Shown here piece after piece: positions 24,148 through 38,197 of a DNA stretch of 64,000 bases. The notes below the pieces were generated by a model. It saw nothing but the letters and a program-made list of their open reading frames with translations. It was not told where the DNA came from and searched no databases. The stretch is from Bubalus kerabau (taxonomy: Eukaryota; Chordata; Mammalia; Artiodactyla; Bovidae): contig NW_026577901.1 in NCBI RefSeq assembly GCF_029407905.1, positions 2,480,001 to 2,544,000 of the forward strand, written 5' to 3'. Made by a program: the position numbers and the translations under genes. Each line of letters opens with the position of its first letter. Position 1 is the first letter of the stretch.

Positions 24148-25552
24148 ATGAGGCCGGTCTCACGAGGAAATTCGAGACGAGCCACGTGGGTGGGGCCACA
24201 GGCCGAACGCCCCCGATTCCCCGGTCCGCTCTTGAGAAGGACCCGAGGCCCGGACCCCTCTTCGAAGGCAACCCTGTGGGTGAAGGCACAACACGAAGGG
24301 GCACTGCCACCCCCGTGCATCGTCCGCAAAGACCCGCGGGTTCCACACACAGCTCGACGAGGGGCCTGAGACCCCCCGAGCAACTCGAGAGGCCAGCGGG
24401 GTTCCCTTCCTCAGACAAGACGAGGCCTGACTCTCCTGTCCCAACTCTGCAGGGACCCTGCGGTCGGAGTCCGAAACGCAGAGGAAGCCTGAGGTGCCTG
24501 CCTCCCCTCGAGGTGAGGCCCTCTTCCGTTGCGCCAGACCCAGCGGAGTCCCGAGGGGCCCCGCCACCTCCACAGGATCCCTCGCCTCTCAGAGGCACCC
24601 TGGGAAGTTCCCTAAGGTCCCCGGCAGAAGGCGAGGGACACGAGGGTTTCCCGCCGCCCCCCGACAAAGACCTCGAGAGTCCTTCTTCAACGCGTCTCGA
24701 GGCCCTAGTCCCCTCCCGTGACTCGAGAGCCAGGACGCGCTCCCCCTCGCCACGCGCATGGAGACCTGACTTCCCTGGCGCCGCACGAGAGGCTCCCTGA
24801 GATCCTCGTCGTGCCTCGGGAGAAAACCCCCACGGGCGCTGCAGCTCGAGGAAACCCCTGAGACGCCCCCGTCCTCGCGAGCTGAGGGCCTTCTTTTCCT
24901 GCATGGCCTGGAGAGCAATCCCGGGTCCTCTCTCCAAACGGAAGAGGAGGCTGGACTCCCTTGAGGCCGCTCAGGGGGCTCCAAGAGACCCGCGTCGCGA
25001 CTCGAGAGGAGAGCGGAGTCCTTGGCTTCCCCTCGAGACGAGGCCTGACTCCCCGGGGGAGCCTGGAATGCAACCCCGAGATCCCTGCCTTCCCTGGAGA
25101 GGAAAATTAGGTCCCGGACACACGCTTAGGTGAGGTCTCTTAGGCCCTGCAGTGACTCGGGCGCCACCCCCAGCTTTCCCTCGCAACCCGAGGGGAAGAT
25201 TGGGCTTCCCAGGGCCAACCCAAGGGGAAGGCTGAGATCCCCGTCGTAACTCGAGAATGCCGCCGCAACTCGAGAAAAACCACGTGGTTCCCACCGCTTG
25301 GCAAGATGAGGCCCTTGCCCGCGACGGCGTCTCAAGGGAAGTCCCCTGTTCCGCCCTGAAGGGCGAGACGGTCCCTGACAGCCTTCCTGCGACCCCCAAA
25401 AGTCCCCCGACACGCCGGGTTCCCCCGAGGGGAACACCGAGGGTCCCGGCACCGCTTCCTCTGAGCCCCTTCTCCCCTCCTGAGCGCGACTGGAAAGGCG
25501 ATTCCCCTGCGTGGTCTGGAAGGGGTCCCCGGCCTTCCCGGCGCACCTCAGG
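24148..25552. repeat. Monomer B2, 1405 bp
   Basis: Carries S at 25,527. Private 'gggcgctgcagc' near 24,840 and 'tgagcgcgactggaaagg' near 25,482. Confidence 0.95.
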
Positions 25553-26957
25553 ATGAGGCCGGTCTCACGAGGAAATTCGAGACGAGCCACGTGCGTGGGG
25601 CCACAGGCCGAACGCCCCCGATTCCCCGGTCCGCTCTTGAGAAGGACCCGAGGCCCGGACCCCTCTTCGAAGGCAACCCTGTGGGTGAAGGCACAACACG
25701 AAGGGGCACTGCCACCCCCGTGCATCGTCCGCAAAGACCCGCGGGTTCCACACACAGCTCGACGAGGGGCCTGAGACCCCCCGAGCAACTCGAGAGGCCA
25801 GCGGGGTTCCCTTCCTCAGACAAGACGAGGCCTGACTCTCCTGTCCCAACTCTGCAGGGACCCTGCGGTCGGAGTCCGAAACGCAGAGGAAGCCTGAGGT
25901 GCCTGCCTCCCCTCGAGGTGAGGCCCTCTTCCGTTGCGCCAGACCCAGCGGAGTCCCGAGGGGCCCCGCCACCTCCACAGGATCCCTCGCCTCTCAGAGG
26001 CACCCTGGGAAGTTCCCTAAGGTCCCCGGCAGAAGGCGAGGGACACGAGGGTTTCCCGCCGCGCCCCGACAAAGACCTCGAGAGTCCTTCTTCAACGCGT
26101 CTCGAGGCCCTAGTCCCCTCCCGTGACTCGAGAGCCAGGACGCGCTCCCCCTCGCCACGCGCATGGAGACCTGACTTCCCTGGCGCCGCACGAGAGGCTC
26201 CCTGAGATCCTCGTCGTGCCTCGGGAGAAAACCCCCACGGGCGCCGCAGCTCGAGGAAACCCCTGAGACGCCCCCGTCCTCGCGAGCTGAGGGCCTTCTT
26301 TTCCTGCATGGCCTGGAGAGCAATCCCGGGTCCTCTCTCCAAACGGAAGAGGAGGCTGGACTCCCTTGAGGCCGCTCAGGGGGCTCCAAGAGACCCGCGT
26401 CGCGACTCGAGAGGAGAGCGGAGTCCTTGGCTTCCCCTCGAGACGAGGCCTGACTCCCCGGGGGAGCCTGGAATGCAACCCCGAGATCCCTGCCTTCCCT
26501 GGAGAGGAAAATTAGGTCCCGGACACACGCTTAGGTGAGGTCTCTTAGGCCCTGCAGTGACTCGGGCGCCACCCCCAGCTTTCCCTTGCAACCCGAGGGG
26601 AAGATTGGGCTTCCCAGGGCCAACCCAAGGGGAAAGCTGAGATCCCCGTCGTAACTCGAGAATGCCGCCGCAACTCGAGAAAAACCACGTGGTTCCCACC
26701 GCTTGGCAAGATGAGGCCCTTGCCCGCGACGGCGTCTCAAGGGAAGTCCCCTGTTCCGCCCTGAAGGGCGAGACGGTCCCTGACAGCCTTCCTGCGACCC
26801 CCAAAAGTCCCCCGACACGCCGGGTTCCCCCAAGGGGAACACCGAGGGTCCCGGCACCGCTTCCTCTGAGCCCCTTCTCCCCTCCTGATCGCGACAGGAG
26901 AGGCGATTCCCCTGCGTGGTCTGGAAGGGGTTCCCGGCCTTCCCGGCGCACCTCAGG
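25553..26957. repeat. Monomer B3, 1405 bp
   Basis: Carries R at 26,063 and D at 26,587/26,635. Private 'cacgtgcgtgggg' near 25,590 and 'cccccaaggggaac' near 26,830. Confidence 0.95.
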
Positions 26958-28362
26958 ATGAGGCCGGTCTCACGAGGAAATTCGAGACGAGCCACGTGGG
27001 TGGGGCCACAGGCCGAACGCCCCCGATTCCCCGGTCCGCTCTTGAGAAGGACCCGAGGCCCGGACCCCTCTTCGAAGGCAACCCTGTGGGTGAAGGCACA
27101 ACACGAAGGGGCACTGCCACCCCCGTGCATCGTCCGCAAAGACCCGCGGGTTCCACACACAGCTCGACGAGGGGCCTGAGACCCCCCGAGCAACTCGAGA
27201 GGCCAGCGGGGTTCCCTTCCTCAGACAAGACGAGGCCTGACTCTCCTGTCCCAACTCTGCAGGGACCCTGCGGTCGGAGTCCGAAACGCAGAGGAAGCCT
27301 GAGGTGCCTGCCTCCCCTCGAGGTGAGGCCCTCTTCCGTTGCGCCAGACCCAGCGGAGTCCCGAGGGGCCCCGCCACCTCCACAGGATCCCTCGCCTCTC
27401 AGAGGCACCCTGGGAAGTTCCCTAAGGTCCCCGGCAGAAGGCGAGGGACACGAGGGTTTCCCGCCGCCCCCCGACAAAGACCTCGAGAGTCCTTCTTCAA
27501 CGCGTCTCGAGGCCCTAGTCCCCTCCCGTGACTCGAGAGCCAGGACGCGCTCCCCCTCGCCACGCGCATGGAGACCTGACTTCCCTGGCGCCGCACGAGA
27601 GGCTCCCTGAGATCCTCGTCGTGCCTCGGGAGAAAACCCCCACGGGCGCCGCAGCTCGAGGAAACCCCTGAGACGCCCCCGTCCTCGCGAGCTGAGGGCC
27701 TTCTTTTCCTGCATGGCCTGGAGAGCAATCCCGGGTCCTCTCTCCAAACGGAAGAGGAGGCTGGACTCCCTTGAGGCCGCTCAGGGGGCTCCAAGAGACC
27801 CGCGTCGCGACTCGAGAGGAGAGCGGAGTCCTTGGCTTCCCCTCGAGACGAGGCCTGACTCCCCGGGGGAGCCTGGAATGCAACCCCGAGATCCCTGCCT
27901 TCCCTGGAGAGGAAAATTAGGTCCCGGACACACGCTTAGGTGAGGTCTCTTAGGCCCTGCAGTGACTCGGGCGCCACCCCCAGCTTTCCCTCGCAACCCG
28001 AGGGGAAGATTGGGCTTCCCAGGGCCAACCCAAGGGGAAGGCTGAGATCCCCGTCGTAACTCGAGAATGCCGCCGCAACTCGAGAAAAACCACGTGGTTC
28101 CCACCGCTTGGCAAGATGAGGCCCTTGCCCGCGACGGCGTCTCAAGGGAAGTCCCCTGTTCCGCCCTGAAGGGCGAGACGGTCCCTGACAGCCTTCCTGC
28201 GACCCCCAAAAGTCCCCCGACACGCCGGGTTCCCCCGAGGGGAACACCGAGGGTCCCGGCACCGCTTCCTCTGAGCCCCTTCTCCCCTCCTGATCGCGAC
28301 AGGAGAGGCGATTCCCCTGCGTGGTCTGGAAGGGGACCCCGGCCTTCCCGGCGCACCTCAGG
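26958..28362. repeat. Monomer B4, 1405 bp
   Basis: Consensus apart from T near its end (28,336-28,337). Confidence 0.95.
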
Positions 28363-29767
28363 ATGAGGCCGGTCTCACGAGGAAATTCGAGACGAGCCAC
28401 GTGGGTGGGGCCACAGGCCGAACGCCCCCGATTCCCCGGTCCGCTCTTGAGAAGGACCCGAGGCCCGGACCCCTCTTCGAAGGCAACCCTGTGGGTGAAG
28501 GCACAACACGAAGGGGCACTGCCACCCCCGTGCATCGTCCGCAAAGACCCGCGGGTTCCACACACAGCTCGACGAGGGGCCTGAGACCCCCCGAGCAACT
28601 CGAGAGGCCAGCGGGGTTCCCTTCCTCAGACAAGACGAGGCCTGACTCTCCTGTCCCAACTCTGCAGGGACCCTGCGGTCGGAGTCCGAAACGCAGAGGA
28701 AGCCTGAGGTGCCTGCCTCCCCTCGAGGTGAGGCCCTCTTCCGTTGTGCCAGACCCAGCGGAGTCCCGAGGGGCCCCGCCACCTCCACAGGATCCCTCGC
28801 CTCTCAGAGGCACCCTGGGAAGTTCCCTAAGGTCCCCGGCAGAAGGCGAGGGACACGAGGGTTTCCCGCCGCCCCCCGACAAAGACCTCGAGAGTCCTTC
28901 TTCAACGCGTCTCGAGGCCCTAGTCCCCTCCCGTGACTCGAGAGCCAGGACGCGCTCCCCCTCGCCACGCGCATGGAGACCTGACTTCCCTGGCGCCGCA
29001 CGAGAGGCTCCCTGAGATCCTCGTCGTGCCTCGGGAGAAAACCCCCACGGGCGCCGCAGCTCGAGGAAACCCCTGAGACGCCCCCGTCCTCGCGAGCTGA
29101 GGGCCTTCTTTTCCTGCATGGCCTGGAGAGCAATCCCGGGTCCTCTCTCCAAACGGAAGAGGAGGCTGGACTCCCTTGAGGCCGCTCAGGGGGCTCCAAG
29201 AGACCCGCGTCGCGACTCGAGAGGAGAGCGGAGTCCTTGGCTTCCCCTCGAGACGAGGCCTGACTCCCCGGGGGAGCCTGGAATGCAACCCCGAGATCCC
29301 TGCCTTCCCTGGAGAGGAAAATTAGGTCCCGGACACACGCTTAGGTGAGGTCTCTTAGGCCCTGCAGTGACTCGGGCGCCACCCCCAGCTTTCCCTCGCA
29401 ACCCGAGGGGAAGATTGGGCTTCCCAGGGCCAACCCAAGGGGAAGGCTGAGATCCCCGTCGTAACTCGAGAATGCCGCCGCAACTCGAGAAAAACCACGT
29501 GGTTCCCACCGCTTGGCAAGATGAGGCCCTTGCCCGCGACGGCGTCTCAAGGGAAGTCCCCTGTTCCGCCCTGAAGGGCGAGACGGTCCCTGACAGCCTT
29601 CCTGCGACCCCCAAAAGTCCCCCGACACGCCGGGTTCCCCCGAGGGGAACACCGAGGGTCCCGGCACCGCTTCCTCTGAGCCCCTTCTCCCCTCCTGATC
29701 GCGACAGGAGAGGCGATTCCCCTGCGTGGTCTGGAAGGGGACCCCGGCCTTCCCGGCGCACCTCAGG
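28363..29767. repeat. Monomer B5, 1405 bp
   Basis: Carries T. Private 'ccgttgtgcc' near 28,742. Confidence 0.95.
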
Positions 29768-31172
29768 ATGAGGCCGGTCTCACGAGGAAATTCGAGACGA
29801 GCCACGTGGGTGGGGCCACAGGCCGAACGCCCCCGATTCCCCGGTCCGCTCTTGAGAAGGACCCGAGGCCCGGACCCCTCTTCGAAGGCAACCCTGTGGG
29901 TGAAGGCACAACACGAAGGGGCACTGCCACCCCCGTGCATCGTCCGCAAAGACCCGCGGGTTCCACACACAGCTCGACGAGGGGCCTGAGACCCCCCGAG
30001 CAACTCGAGAGGCCAGCGGGGTTCCCTTCCTCAGACAAGACGAGGCCTGACTCTCCTGTCCCAACTCTGCAGGGACCCTGCGGTCGGAGTCCGAAACGCA
30101 GAGGAAGCCTGAGGTGCCTGCCTCCCCTCGAGGTGAGGCCCTCTTCCGTTGCGCCAGACCCAGCGGAGTCCCGAGGGGCCCCGCCACCTCCACAGGATCC
30201 CTCGCCTCTCAGAGGCACCCTGGGAAGTTCCCTAAGGTCCCCGGCAGAAGGCGAGGGACACGAGGGTTTCCCGCCGCCCCCCGACAAAGACCTCGAGAGT
30301 CCTTCTTCAACGCGTCTCGAGGCCCTAGTCCCCTCCCGTGACTCGAGAGCCAGGACGCGCTCCCCCTCGCCACGCGCATGGAGACCTGACTTCCCTGGCG
30401 CCGCACGAGAGGCTCCCTGAGATCCTCGTCGTGCCTCGGGAGAAAACCCCCACGGGCGCCGCAGCTCGAGGAAACCCCTGAGACGCCCCCGTCCTCGCGA
30501 GCTGAGGGCCTTCTTTTCCTGCATGGCCTGGAGAGCAATCCCGGGTCCTCTCTCCAAACGGAAGAGGAGGCTGGACTCCCTTGAGGCCGCTCAGGGGGCT
30601 CCAAGAGACCCGCGTCGCGACTCGAGAGGAGAGCGGAGTCCTTGGCTTCCCCTCGAGACGAGGCCTGACTCCCCGGGGGAGCCTGGAATGCAACCCCGAG
30701 ATCCCTGCCTTCCCTGGAGAGGAAAATTAGGTCCCGGACACACGCTTAGGTGAGGTCTCTTAGGCCCTGCAGTGACTCGGGCGCCACCCCCAGCTTTCCC
30801 TTGCAACCCGAGGGGAAGATTGGGCTTCCCAGGGCCAACCCAAGGGGAAAGCTGAGATCCCCGTCGTAACTCGAGAATGCCGCCGCAACTCGAGAAAAAC
30901 CACGTGGTTCCCACCGCTTGGCAAGATGAGGCCCTTGCCCGCGACGGCGTCTCAAGGGAAGTCCCCTGTTCCGCCCTGAAGGGCGAGACGGTCCCTGACA
31001 GCCTTCCTGCGACCCCCAAAAGTCCCCCGACACGCCGGGTTCCCCCGAGGGGAACACCGAGGGTCCCGGCACCGCTTCCTCTGAGCCCCTTCTCCCCTCC
31101 TGATCGCGACAGGAGAGGCGATTCCCCTGCGTGGTCTGGAAGGGGTTCCCGGCCTTCCCGGCGCACCTCAGG
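29768..31172. repeat. Monomer B6, 1405 bp
   Basis: Carries D; otherwise consensus as far as I can see. Confidence 0.95.
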
Positions 31173-32577
31173 ATGAGGCCGGTCTCACGAGGAAATTCGA
31201 GACGAGCCACGTGGGTGGGGCCACAGGCCGAACGCCCCCAATTCCCCGGTCCGCTCTTGAGAAGGACCCGAGGCCCGGACCCCTCTTCGAAGGCAACCCT
31301 GTGGGTGAAGGCACAACACGAAGGGGCACTGCCACCCCCGTGCATCGTCCGCAAAGACCCGCGGGTTCCACACACAGCTCGACGAGGGGCCTGAGACCCC
31401 CCGAGCAACTCGAGAGGCCAGCGGGGTTCCCTTCCTCAGACAAGACGAGGCCTGACTCTCCTGTCCCAACTCTGCAGGGACCCTGCGGTCGGAGTCCGAA
31501 ACGCAGAGGAAGCCTGAGGTGCCTGCCTCCCCTCGAGGTGAGGCCCTCTTCCGTTGCGCCAGACCCAGCGGAGTCCCGAGGGGCCCCGCCACCTCCACAG
31601 GATCCCTCGCCTCTCAGAGGCACCCTGGGAAGTTCCCTAAGGTCCCCGGCAGAAGGCGAGGGACACGAGGGTTTCCCGCCGCCCCCCGACAAAGACCTCG
31701 AGAGTCCTTCTTCAACGCGTCTCGAGGCCCTAGTCCCCTCCCGTGACTCGAGAGCCAGGACGCGCTCCCCCTCGCCACGCGCATGGAGACCTGACTTCCC
31801 TGGCGCCGCACGAGAGGCTCCCTGAGATCCTCGTCGTGCCTCGGGAGAAAACCCCCACGGGCGCCGCAGCTCGAGGAAACCCCTGAGACGCCCCCGTCCT
31901 CGCGAGCTGAGGGCCTTCTTTTCCTGCATGGCCTGGAGAGCAATCCCGGGTCCTCTCTCCAAACGGAAGAGGAGGCTGGACTCCCTTGAGGCCACTCAGG
32001 GGGCTCCAAGAGACCCGCGTCGCGACTCGAGAGGAGAGCGGAGTCCTTGGCTTCCCCTCGAGACGAGGCCTGACTCCCCGGGGGAGCCTGGAATGCAACC
32101 CCGAGATCCCTGCCTTCCCTGGAGAGGAAAATTAGGTCCCGGACACACGCTTAGGTGAGGTCTCTTAGGCCCTGCAGTGACTCGGGCGCCACCCCCAGCT
32201 TTCCCTCGCAACCCGAGGGGAAGATTGGGCTTCCCAGGGCCAACCCAAGGGGAAGGCTGAGATCCCCGTCGTAACTCGAGAATGCCGCCGCAACTCGAGA
32301 AAAACCACGTGGTTCCCACCGCTTGGCAAGATGAGGCCCTTGCCCGCGACGGCGTCTCAAGGGAAGTCCCCTGTTCCGCCCTGAAGGGCGAGACGGTCCC
32401 TGACAGCCTTCCTGCGACCCCCAAAAGTCCCCCGACACGCCGGGTTCCCCCGAGGGGAACACCGAGGGTCCCGGCACTGCTTCCTCTGAGCCCCTTCTCC
32501 CCTCCTGATCGCGACAGGAGAGGCGATTCCCCTGCGTGGTCTGGAAGGGGTTCCCGGCCTTCCCGGCGCACCTCAGG
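31173..32577. repeat. Monomer B7, 1405 bp
   Basis: Carries 'gccactcagg' at 31,994 (shared only with B26). Private 'cgcccccaattcc' near 31,234 and 'ggcactgcttcc' near 32,474. Confidence 0.95.
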
Positions 32578-33982
32578 ATGAGGCCGGTCTCACGAGGAAA
32601 TTCGAGACGAGCCACGTGGGTGGGGCCACAGGCCGAACGCCCCCGATTCCCCGGTCCGCTCTTGAGAAGGACCCGAGGCCCGGACCCCTCTTCGAAGGCA
32701 ACCCTGTGGGTGAAGGCACAACACGAAGGGGCACTGCCACCCCCGTGCATCGTCCGCAAAGACCCGCGGGTTCCACACACAGCTCGACGAGGGGCCTGAG
32801 ACCCCCTGAGCAACTCGAGAGGCCAGCGGGGTTCCCTTCCTCAGACAAGACGAGGCCTGACTCTCCTGTCCCAACTCTGCAGGGACCCTGCGGTCGGAGT
32901 CCGAAACGCAGAGGAAGCCTGAGGTGCCTGCCTCCCCTCGAGGTGAGGCCCTCTTCCGTTGCGCCAGACCCAGCGGAGTCCCGAGGGGCCCCGCCACCTC
33001 CACAGGATCCCTCGCCTCTCAGAGGCACCCTGGGAAGTTCCCTAAGGTCCCCGGCAGAAGGCGAGGGACACGAGGGTTTCCCGCCGCCCCCCGACAAAGA
33101 CCTCGAGAGTCCTTCTTCAACGCGTCTCGAGGCCCTAGTCCCCTCCCGTGACTCGAGAGCCAGGACGCGCTCCCCCTCGCCACGCGCATGGAGACCTGAC
33201 TTCCCTGGCGCCGCACGAGAGGCTCCCTGAGATCCTCGTCGTGCCTCGGGAGAAAACCCCCACGGGCGCCGCAGCTCGAGGAAACCCCTGAGACGCCCCC
33301 GTCCTCGCGAGCTGAGGGCCTTCTTTTCCTGCATGGCCTGGAGAGCAATCCCGGGTCCTCTCTCCAAACGGAAGAGGAGGCTGGACTCCCTTGAGGCCGC
33401 TCAGGGGGCTCCAAGAGACCCGCGTCGCGACTCGAGAGGAGAGCGGAGTCCTTGGCTTCCCCTCGAGACGAGGCCTGACTCCCCGGGGGAGCCTGGAATG
33501 CAACCCCGAGATCCCTGCCTTCCCTGGAGAGGAAAATTAGGTCCCGGACACACGCTTAGGTGAGGTGTCTTAGGCCCTGCAGTGACTCGGGCGCCACCCC
33601 CAGCTTTCCCTCGCAACCCGAGGGGAAGATTGGGCTTCCCAGGGCCAACCCAAGGGGAAGGCTGAGATCCCCGTCGTAACTCGAGAATGCCGCCGCAACT
33701 CGAGAAAAACCACGTGGTTCCCACCGCTTGGCAAGATGAGGCCCTTGCCCGCGACGGCGTCTCAAGGGAAGTCCCCTGTTCCGCCCTGAAGGGCGAGACG
33801 GTCCCTGACAGCCTTCCTGCGACCCCCAAAAGTCCCCCGACACGCCGGGTTCCCCCGAGGGGAACACCGAGGGTCCCGGCACCGCTTCCTCTGAGCCCCT
33901 TCTCCCCTCCTGATCGCGACAGGAGAGGCGATTCCCCTGCGTGGTCTGGAAGGGGTTCCCGGCCTTCCCGGCGCACCTCAGG
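32578..33982. repeat. Monomer B8, 1405 bp
   Basis: Carries 'accccctgag' at 32,807 and 'gtgaggtgtct' at 33,567. The latter recurs only in B29. Confidence 0.95.
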
Positions 33983-35387
33983 ATGAGGCCGGTCTCACGA
34001 GGAAATTCGAGACGAGCCACGTGGGTGGGGCCACAGGCCGAACGCCCCCGATTCCCCGGTCCGCTCTTGAGAAGGACCCGAGGCCCGGACCCCTCTTCGA
34101 AGGCAACCCTGTGGGTGAAGGCACAACACGAAGGGGCACTGCCACCCCCGTGCATCGTCCGCAAAGACCCGCGGGTTCCACACACAGCTCGACGAGGGGC
34201 CTGAGACCCCCCGAGCAACTCGAGAGGCCAGCGGGGTTCCCTTCCTCAGACAAGACGAGGCCTGACTCTCCTGTCCCAACTCTGCAGGGACCCTGCGGTC
34301 GGAGTCCGAAAGGCAGAGGAAGCCTGAGGTGCCTGCCTCCCCTCGAGGTGAGGCCCTCTTCCGTTGCGCCAGACCCAGCGGAGTCCCGAGGGGCCCCGCC
34401 ACCTCCACAGGATCCCTCGCCTCTCAGAGGCACCCTGGGAAGTTCCCTAAGGTCCCCGGCAGAAGGCGAGGGACACGAGGGTTTCCCGCCGCCCCCCGAC
34501 AAAGACCTCGAGAGTCCTTCTTCAACGCGTCTCGAGGCCCTAGTCCCCTCCCGTGACTCGAGAGCCAGGACGCGCTCCCCCTCGCCACGCGCATGGAGAC
34601 CTGACTTCCCTGGCGCCGCACGAGAGGCTCCCTGAGATCCTCGTCGTGCCTCGGGAGAAAACCCCCACGGGCGCCGCAGCTCGAGGAAACCCCTGAGACG
34701 CCCCCGTCCTCGCGAGCTGAGGGCCTTCTTTTCCTGCATGGCCTGGAGAGCAATCCCGGGTCCTCTCTCCAAACGGAAGAGGAGGCTGGACTCCCTTGAG
34801 GCCGCTCAGGGGGCTCCAAGAGACCCGCGTCGCGACTCGAGAGGAGAGCGGAGTCCTTGGCTTCCCCTCGAGACGAGGCCTGACTCCCCGGGGGAGCCTG
34901 GAATGCAACCCCGAGATCCCTGCCTTCCCTGGAGAGGAAAATTAGGTCCCGGACACACGCTTAGGTGAGGTCTCTTAGGCCCTGCAGTGACTCGAGCGCC
35001 ACCCCCAGCTTTCCCTCGCAACCCGAGGGGAAGATTGGGCTTCCCAGGGCCAACCCAAGGGGAAGGCTGAGATCCCCGTCGTAACTCGAGAATGCCGCCG
35101 CAACTCGAGAAAAACCACGTGGTTCCCACCGCTTGGCAAGATGAGGCCCTTGCCCGCGACGGCGTCTCAAGGGAAGTCCCCTGTTATGCCCTGAAGGGCG
35201 AGACGGTCCCTGACAGCCTTCCTGCGACCCCCAAAAGTCCCCCGACACGCCGGGTTCCCCCGAGGGGAACACCGAGGGTCCCGGCACCGCTTCCTCTGAG
35301 CCCCTTCTCCCCTCCTGATCGCGACAGGAGAGGCGATTCCCCTGCGTGGTCTGGAAGGGGTTCCCGGCCTTCCCGGCGCACCTCAGG
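33983..35387. repeat. Monomer B9, 1405 bp
   Basis: Carries 'gaaaggcagagg' at 34,312 (shared with B17), E at 34,995 and F at 35,186-35,187. Confidence 0.95.
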
Positions 35388-36792
35388 ATGAGGCCGGTCT
35401 CACGAGGAAATTCGAGACGAGCCACGTGGGTGGGGCCACAGGCCGAACGCCCCCGATTCCCCGGTCCGCTCTTGAGAAGGACCCGAGGCCCGGACCCCTC
35501 TTCGAAGGCAACCCTGTGGGTGAAGGCACAACACGAAGGGGCACTGCCACCCCCGTGCATCGTCCGCAAAGACCCGCGGGTTCCACACACAGCTCGACGA
35601 GGGGCCTGAGACCCCCCGAGCAACTCGAGAGGCCAGCGGGGTTCCCTTCCTCAGACAAGACGAGGCCTGACTCTCCTGTCCCAACTCTGCAGGGACCCTG
35701 CGGTCGGAGTCCGAAACGCAGAGGAAGCCTGAGGTGCCTGCCTCCCCTCGAGGTGAGGCCCTCTTCCATTGCGCCAGACCCAGCGGAGTCCCGAGGGGCC
35801 CCGCCACCTCCACAGGATCCCTCGCCTCTCAGAGGCACCCTGGGAAGTTCCCTAAGGTCCCCGGCAGAAGGCGAGGGACACGAGGGTTTCCCGCCGCCCC
35901 CCGACAAAGACCTCGAGAGTCCTTCTTCAACGCGTCTCGAGGCCCTAGTCCCCTCCCGTGACTCGAGAGCCAGGACGCGCTCCCCCTCGCCACGCGCATG
36001 GAGACCTGACTTCCCTGGCGCCGCACGAGAGGCTCCCTGAGATCCTCGTCGTGCCTCGGGAGAAAACCCCCACGGGCGCCGCAGCTCGAGGAAACCCCTG
36101 AGACGCCCCCGTCCTCGCGAGCTGAGGGCCTTCTTTTCCTGCATGGCCTGGAGAGCAATCCCGGGTCCTCTCTCCAAACGGAAGAGGAGGCTGGACTCCC
36201 TTGAGGCCGCTCAGGGGGCTCCAAGAGACCCGCGTCGCGACTCGAGAGGAGAGCGGAGTCCTTGGCTTCCCCTCGAGACGAGGCCTGACTCCCCGGGGGA
36301 GCCTGGAATGCAACCCCGAGATCCCTGCCTTCCCTGGAGAGGAAAATTAAGTCCCGGACACACGCTTAGGTGAGGTCTCTTAGGCCCTGCAGTGACTCGG
36401 GCGCCACCCCCAGCTTTCCCTCGCAACCCGAGGGGAAGATTGGGCTTCCCAGGGCCAACCCAAGGGGAAGGCTGAGATCCCCGTCGTAACTCGAGAATGC
36501 CGCCGCAACTCGAGAAAAACCACGTGGTTCCCACCGCTTGGCAAGATGAGGCCCTTGCCCGCGACGGCGTCTCAAGGGAAGTCCCCTGTTCCGCCCTGAA
36601 GGGCGAGACGGTCCCTGACAGCCTTCCTGCGACCCCCAAAAGTCCCCCGACACGCCGGGTTCCCCCGAGGGGAACACCGAGGGTCCCGGCACCGCTTCCT
36701 CTGAGCCCCTTCTCCCCTCCTGATCGCGACAGGAGAGGCGATTCCCCTGCGTGGTCTGGAAGGGGTCCCCGGCCTTCCCGGCGCACCTCAGG
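35388..36792. repeat. Monomer B10, 1405 bp
   Basis: Carries G at 35,768 and S near its end. Private 'aaaattaagtcc' near 36,346. Confidence 0.95.
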
Positions 36793-38197
36793 ATGAGGCC
36801 GGTCTCACGAGGAAATTCGAGACGAGCCACGTGGGTGGGGCCACAGGCCGAACGCCCCCGATTCCCCGGTCCGCTCTTGAGAAGGACCCGAGGCCCGGAC
36901 CCCTCTTCGAAGGCAACCCTGTGGGTGAAGGCACAACACGAAGGGGCACTGCCACCCCCGTGCATCGTCCGCAAAGACCCGCGGGTTCCACACACAGCTC
37001 GACGAGGGGCCTGAGACCCCCCGAGCAACTCGAGAGGCCAGCGGGGTTCCCTTCCTCAGACAAGACGAGGCCTGACTCTCCTGTCCCAACTCTGCAGGGA
37101 CCCTGCGGTCGGAGTCCGAAACGCAGAGGAAGCCTGAGGTGCCTGCCTCCCCTCGAGGTGAGGCCCTCTTCCGTTGCGCCAGACCCAGCGGAGTCCCGAG
37201 GGGCCCCGCCACCTCCACAGGATCCCTCGCCTCTCAGAGGCACCCTGGGAAGTTCCCTAAGGTCCCCGGCAGAAGGCGAGGGACACGAGGGTTTCCCGCC
37301 GCGCCCCGACAAAGACCTCGAGAGTCCTTCTTCAACGCGTCTCGAGGCCCTAGTCCCCTCCCGTGACTCGAGAGCCAGGACGCGCTCCCCCTCGCCACGC
37401 GCATGGAGACCTGACTTCCCTGGCGCCGCACGAGAGGCTCCCTGAGATCCTCGTCGTGCCTCGGGAGAAAACCCCCACGGGCGCCGCAGCTCGAGGAAAC
37501 CCCTGAGACGCCCCCGTCCTCGCGAGCTGAGGGCCTTCTTTTCCTGCATGGCCTGGAGAGCAATCCCGGGTCCTCTCTCCAAACGGAAGAGGAGGCTGGA
37601 CTCCCTTGAGGCCGCTCAGGGGGCTCCAAGAGACCCGCGTCGCGACTCGAGAGGAGAGCGCAGTCCTTGGCTTCCCCTCGAGACGAGGCCTGACTCCCCG
37701 GGGGAGCCTGGAATGCAACCCCGAGATCCCTGCCTTCCCTGGAGAGGAAAATTAGGTCCCGGACACACGCTTAGGTGAGGTCTCTTAGGCCCTGCAGTGA
37801 CTCGGGCGCCACCCCCAGCTTTCCCTCGCAACCCGAGGGGAAGATTGGGCTTCCCAGGGCCAACCCAAGGGGAAGGCTGAGATCCCCGTCGTAACTCGAG
37901 AATGCCGCCGCAACTCGAGAAAAACCACGTGGTTCCCACCGCTTGGCAAGATGAGGCCCTTGCCCGCGACGGCGTCTCAAGGGAAGTCCCCTGTTCCGCC
38001 CTGAAGGGCGAGACGGTCCCTGACAGCCTTCCTGCGACCCCCAAAAGTCCCCCGACACGCCGGGTTCCCCCGAGGGGAACACCGAGGGTCCCGGCACCGC
38101 TTCCTCTGAGCCCCTTCTCCCCTCCTGATCGCGACAGGAGAGGCGATTCCCCTGCGTGGTCTGGAAGGGGACCCCGGCCTTCCCGGCGCACCTCAGG
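36793..38197. repeat. Monomer B11, 1405 bp, R-X-T combination
   Basis: Carries R at 37,303, X at 37,661 and T near its end. This combination is otherwise split between adjacent units (B21 has R, B22 has X and T). Confidence 0.95.
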
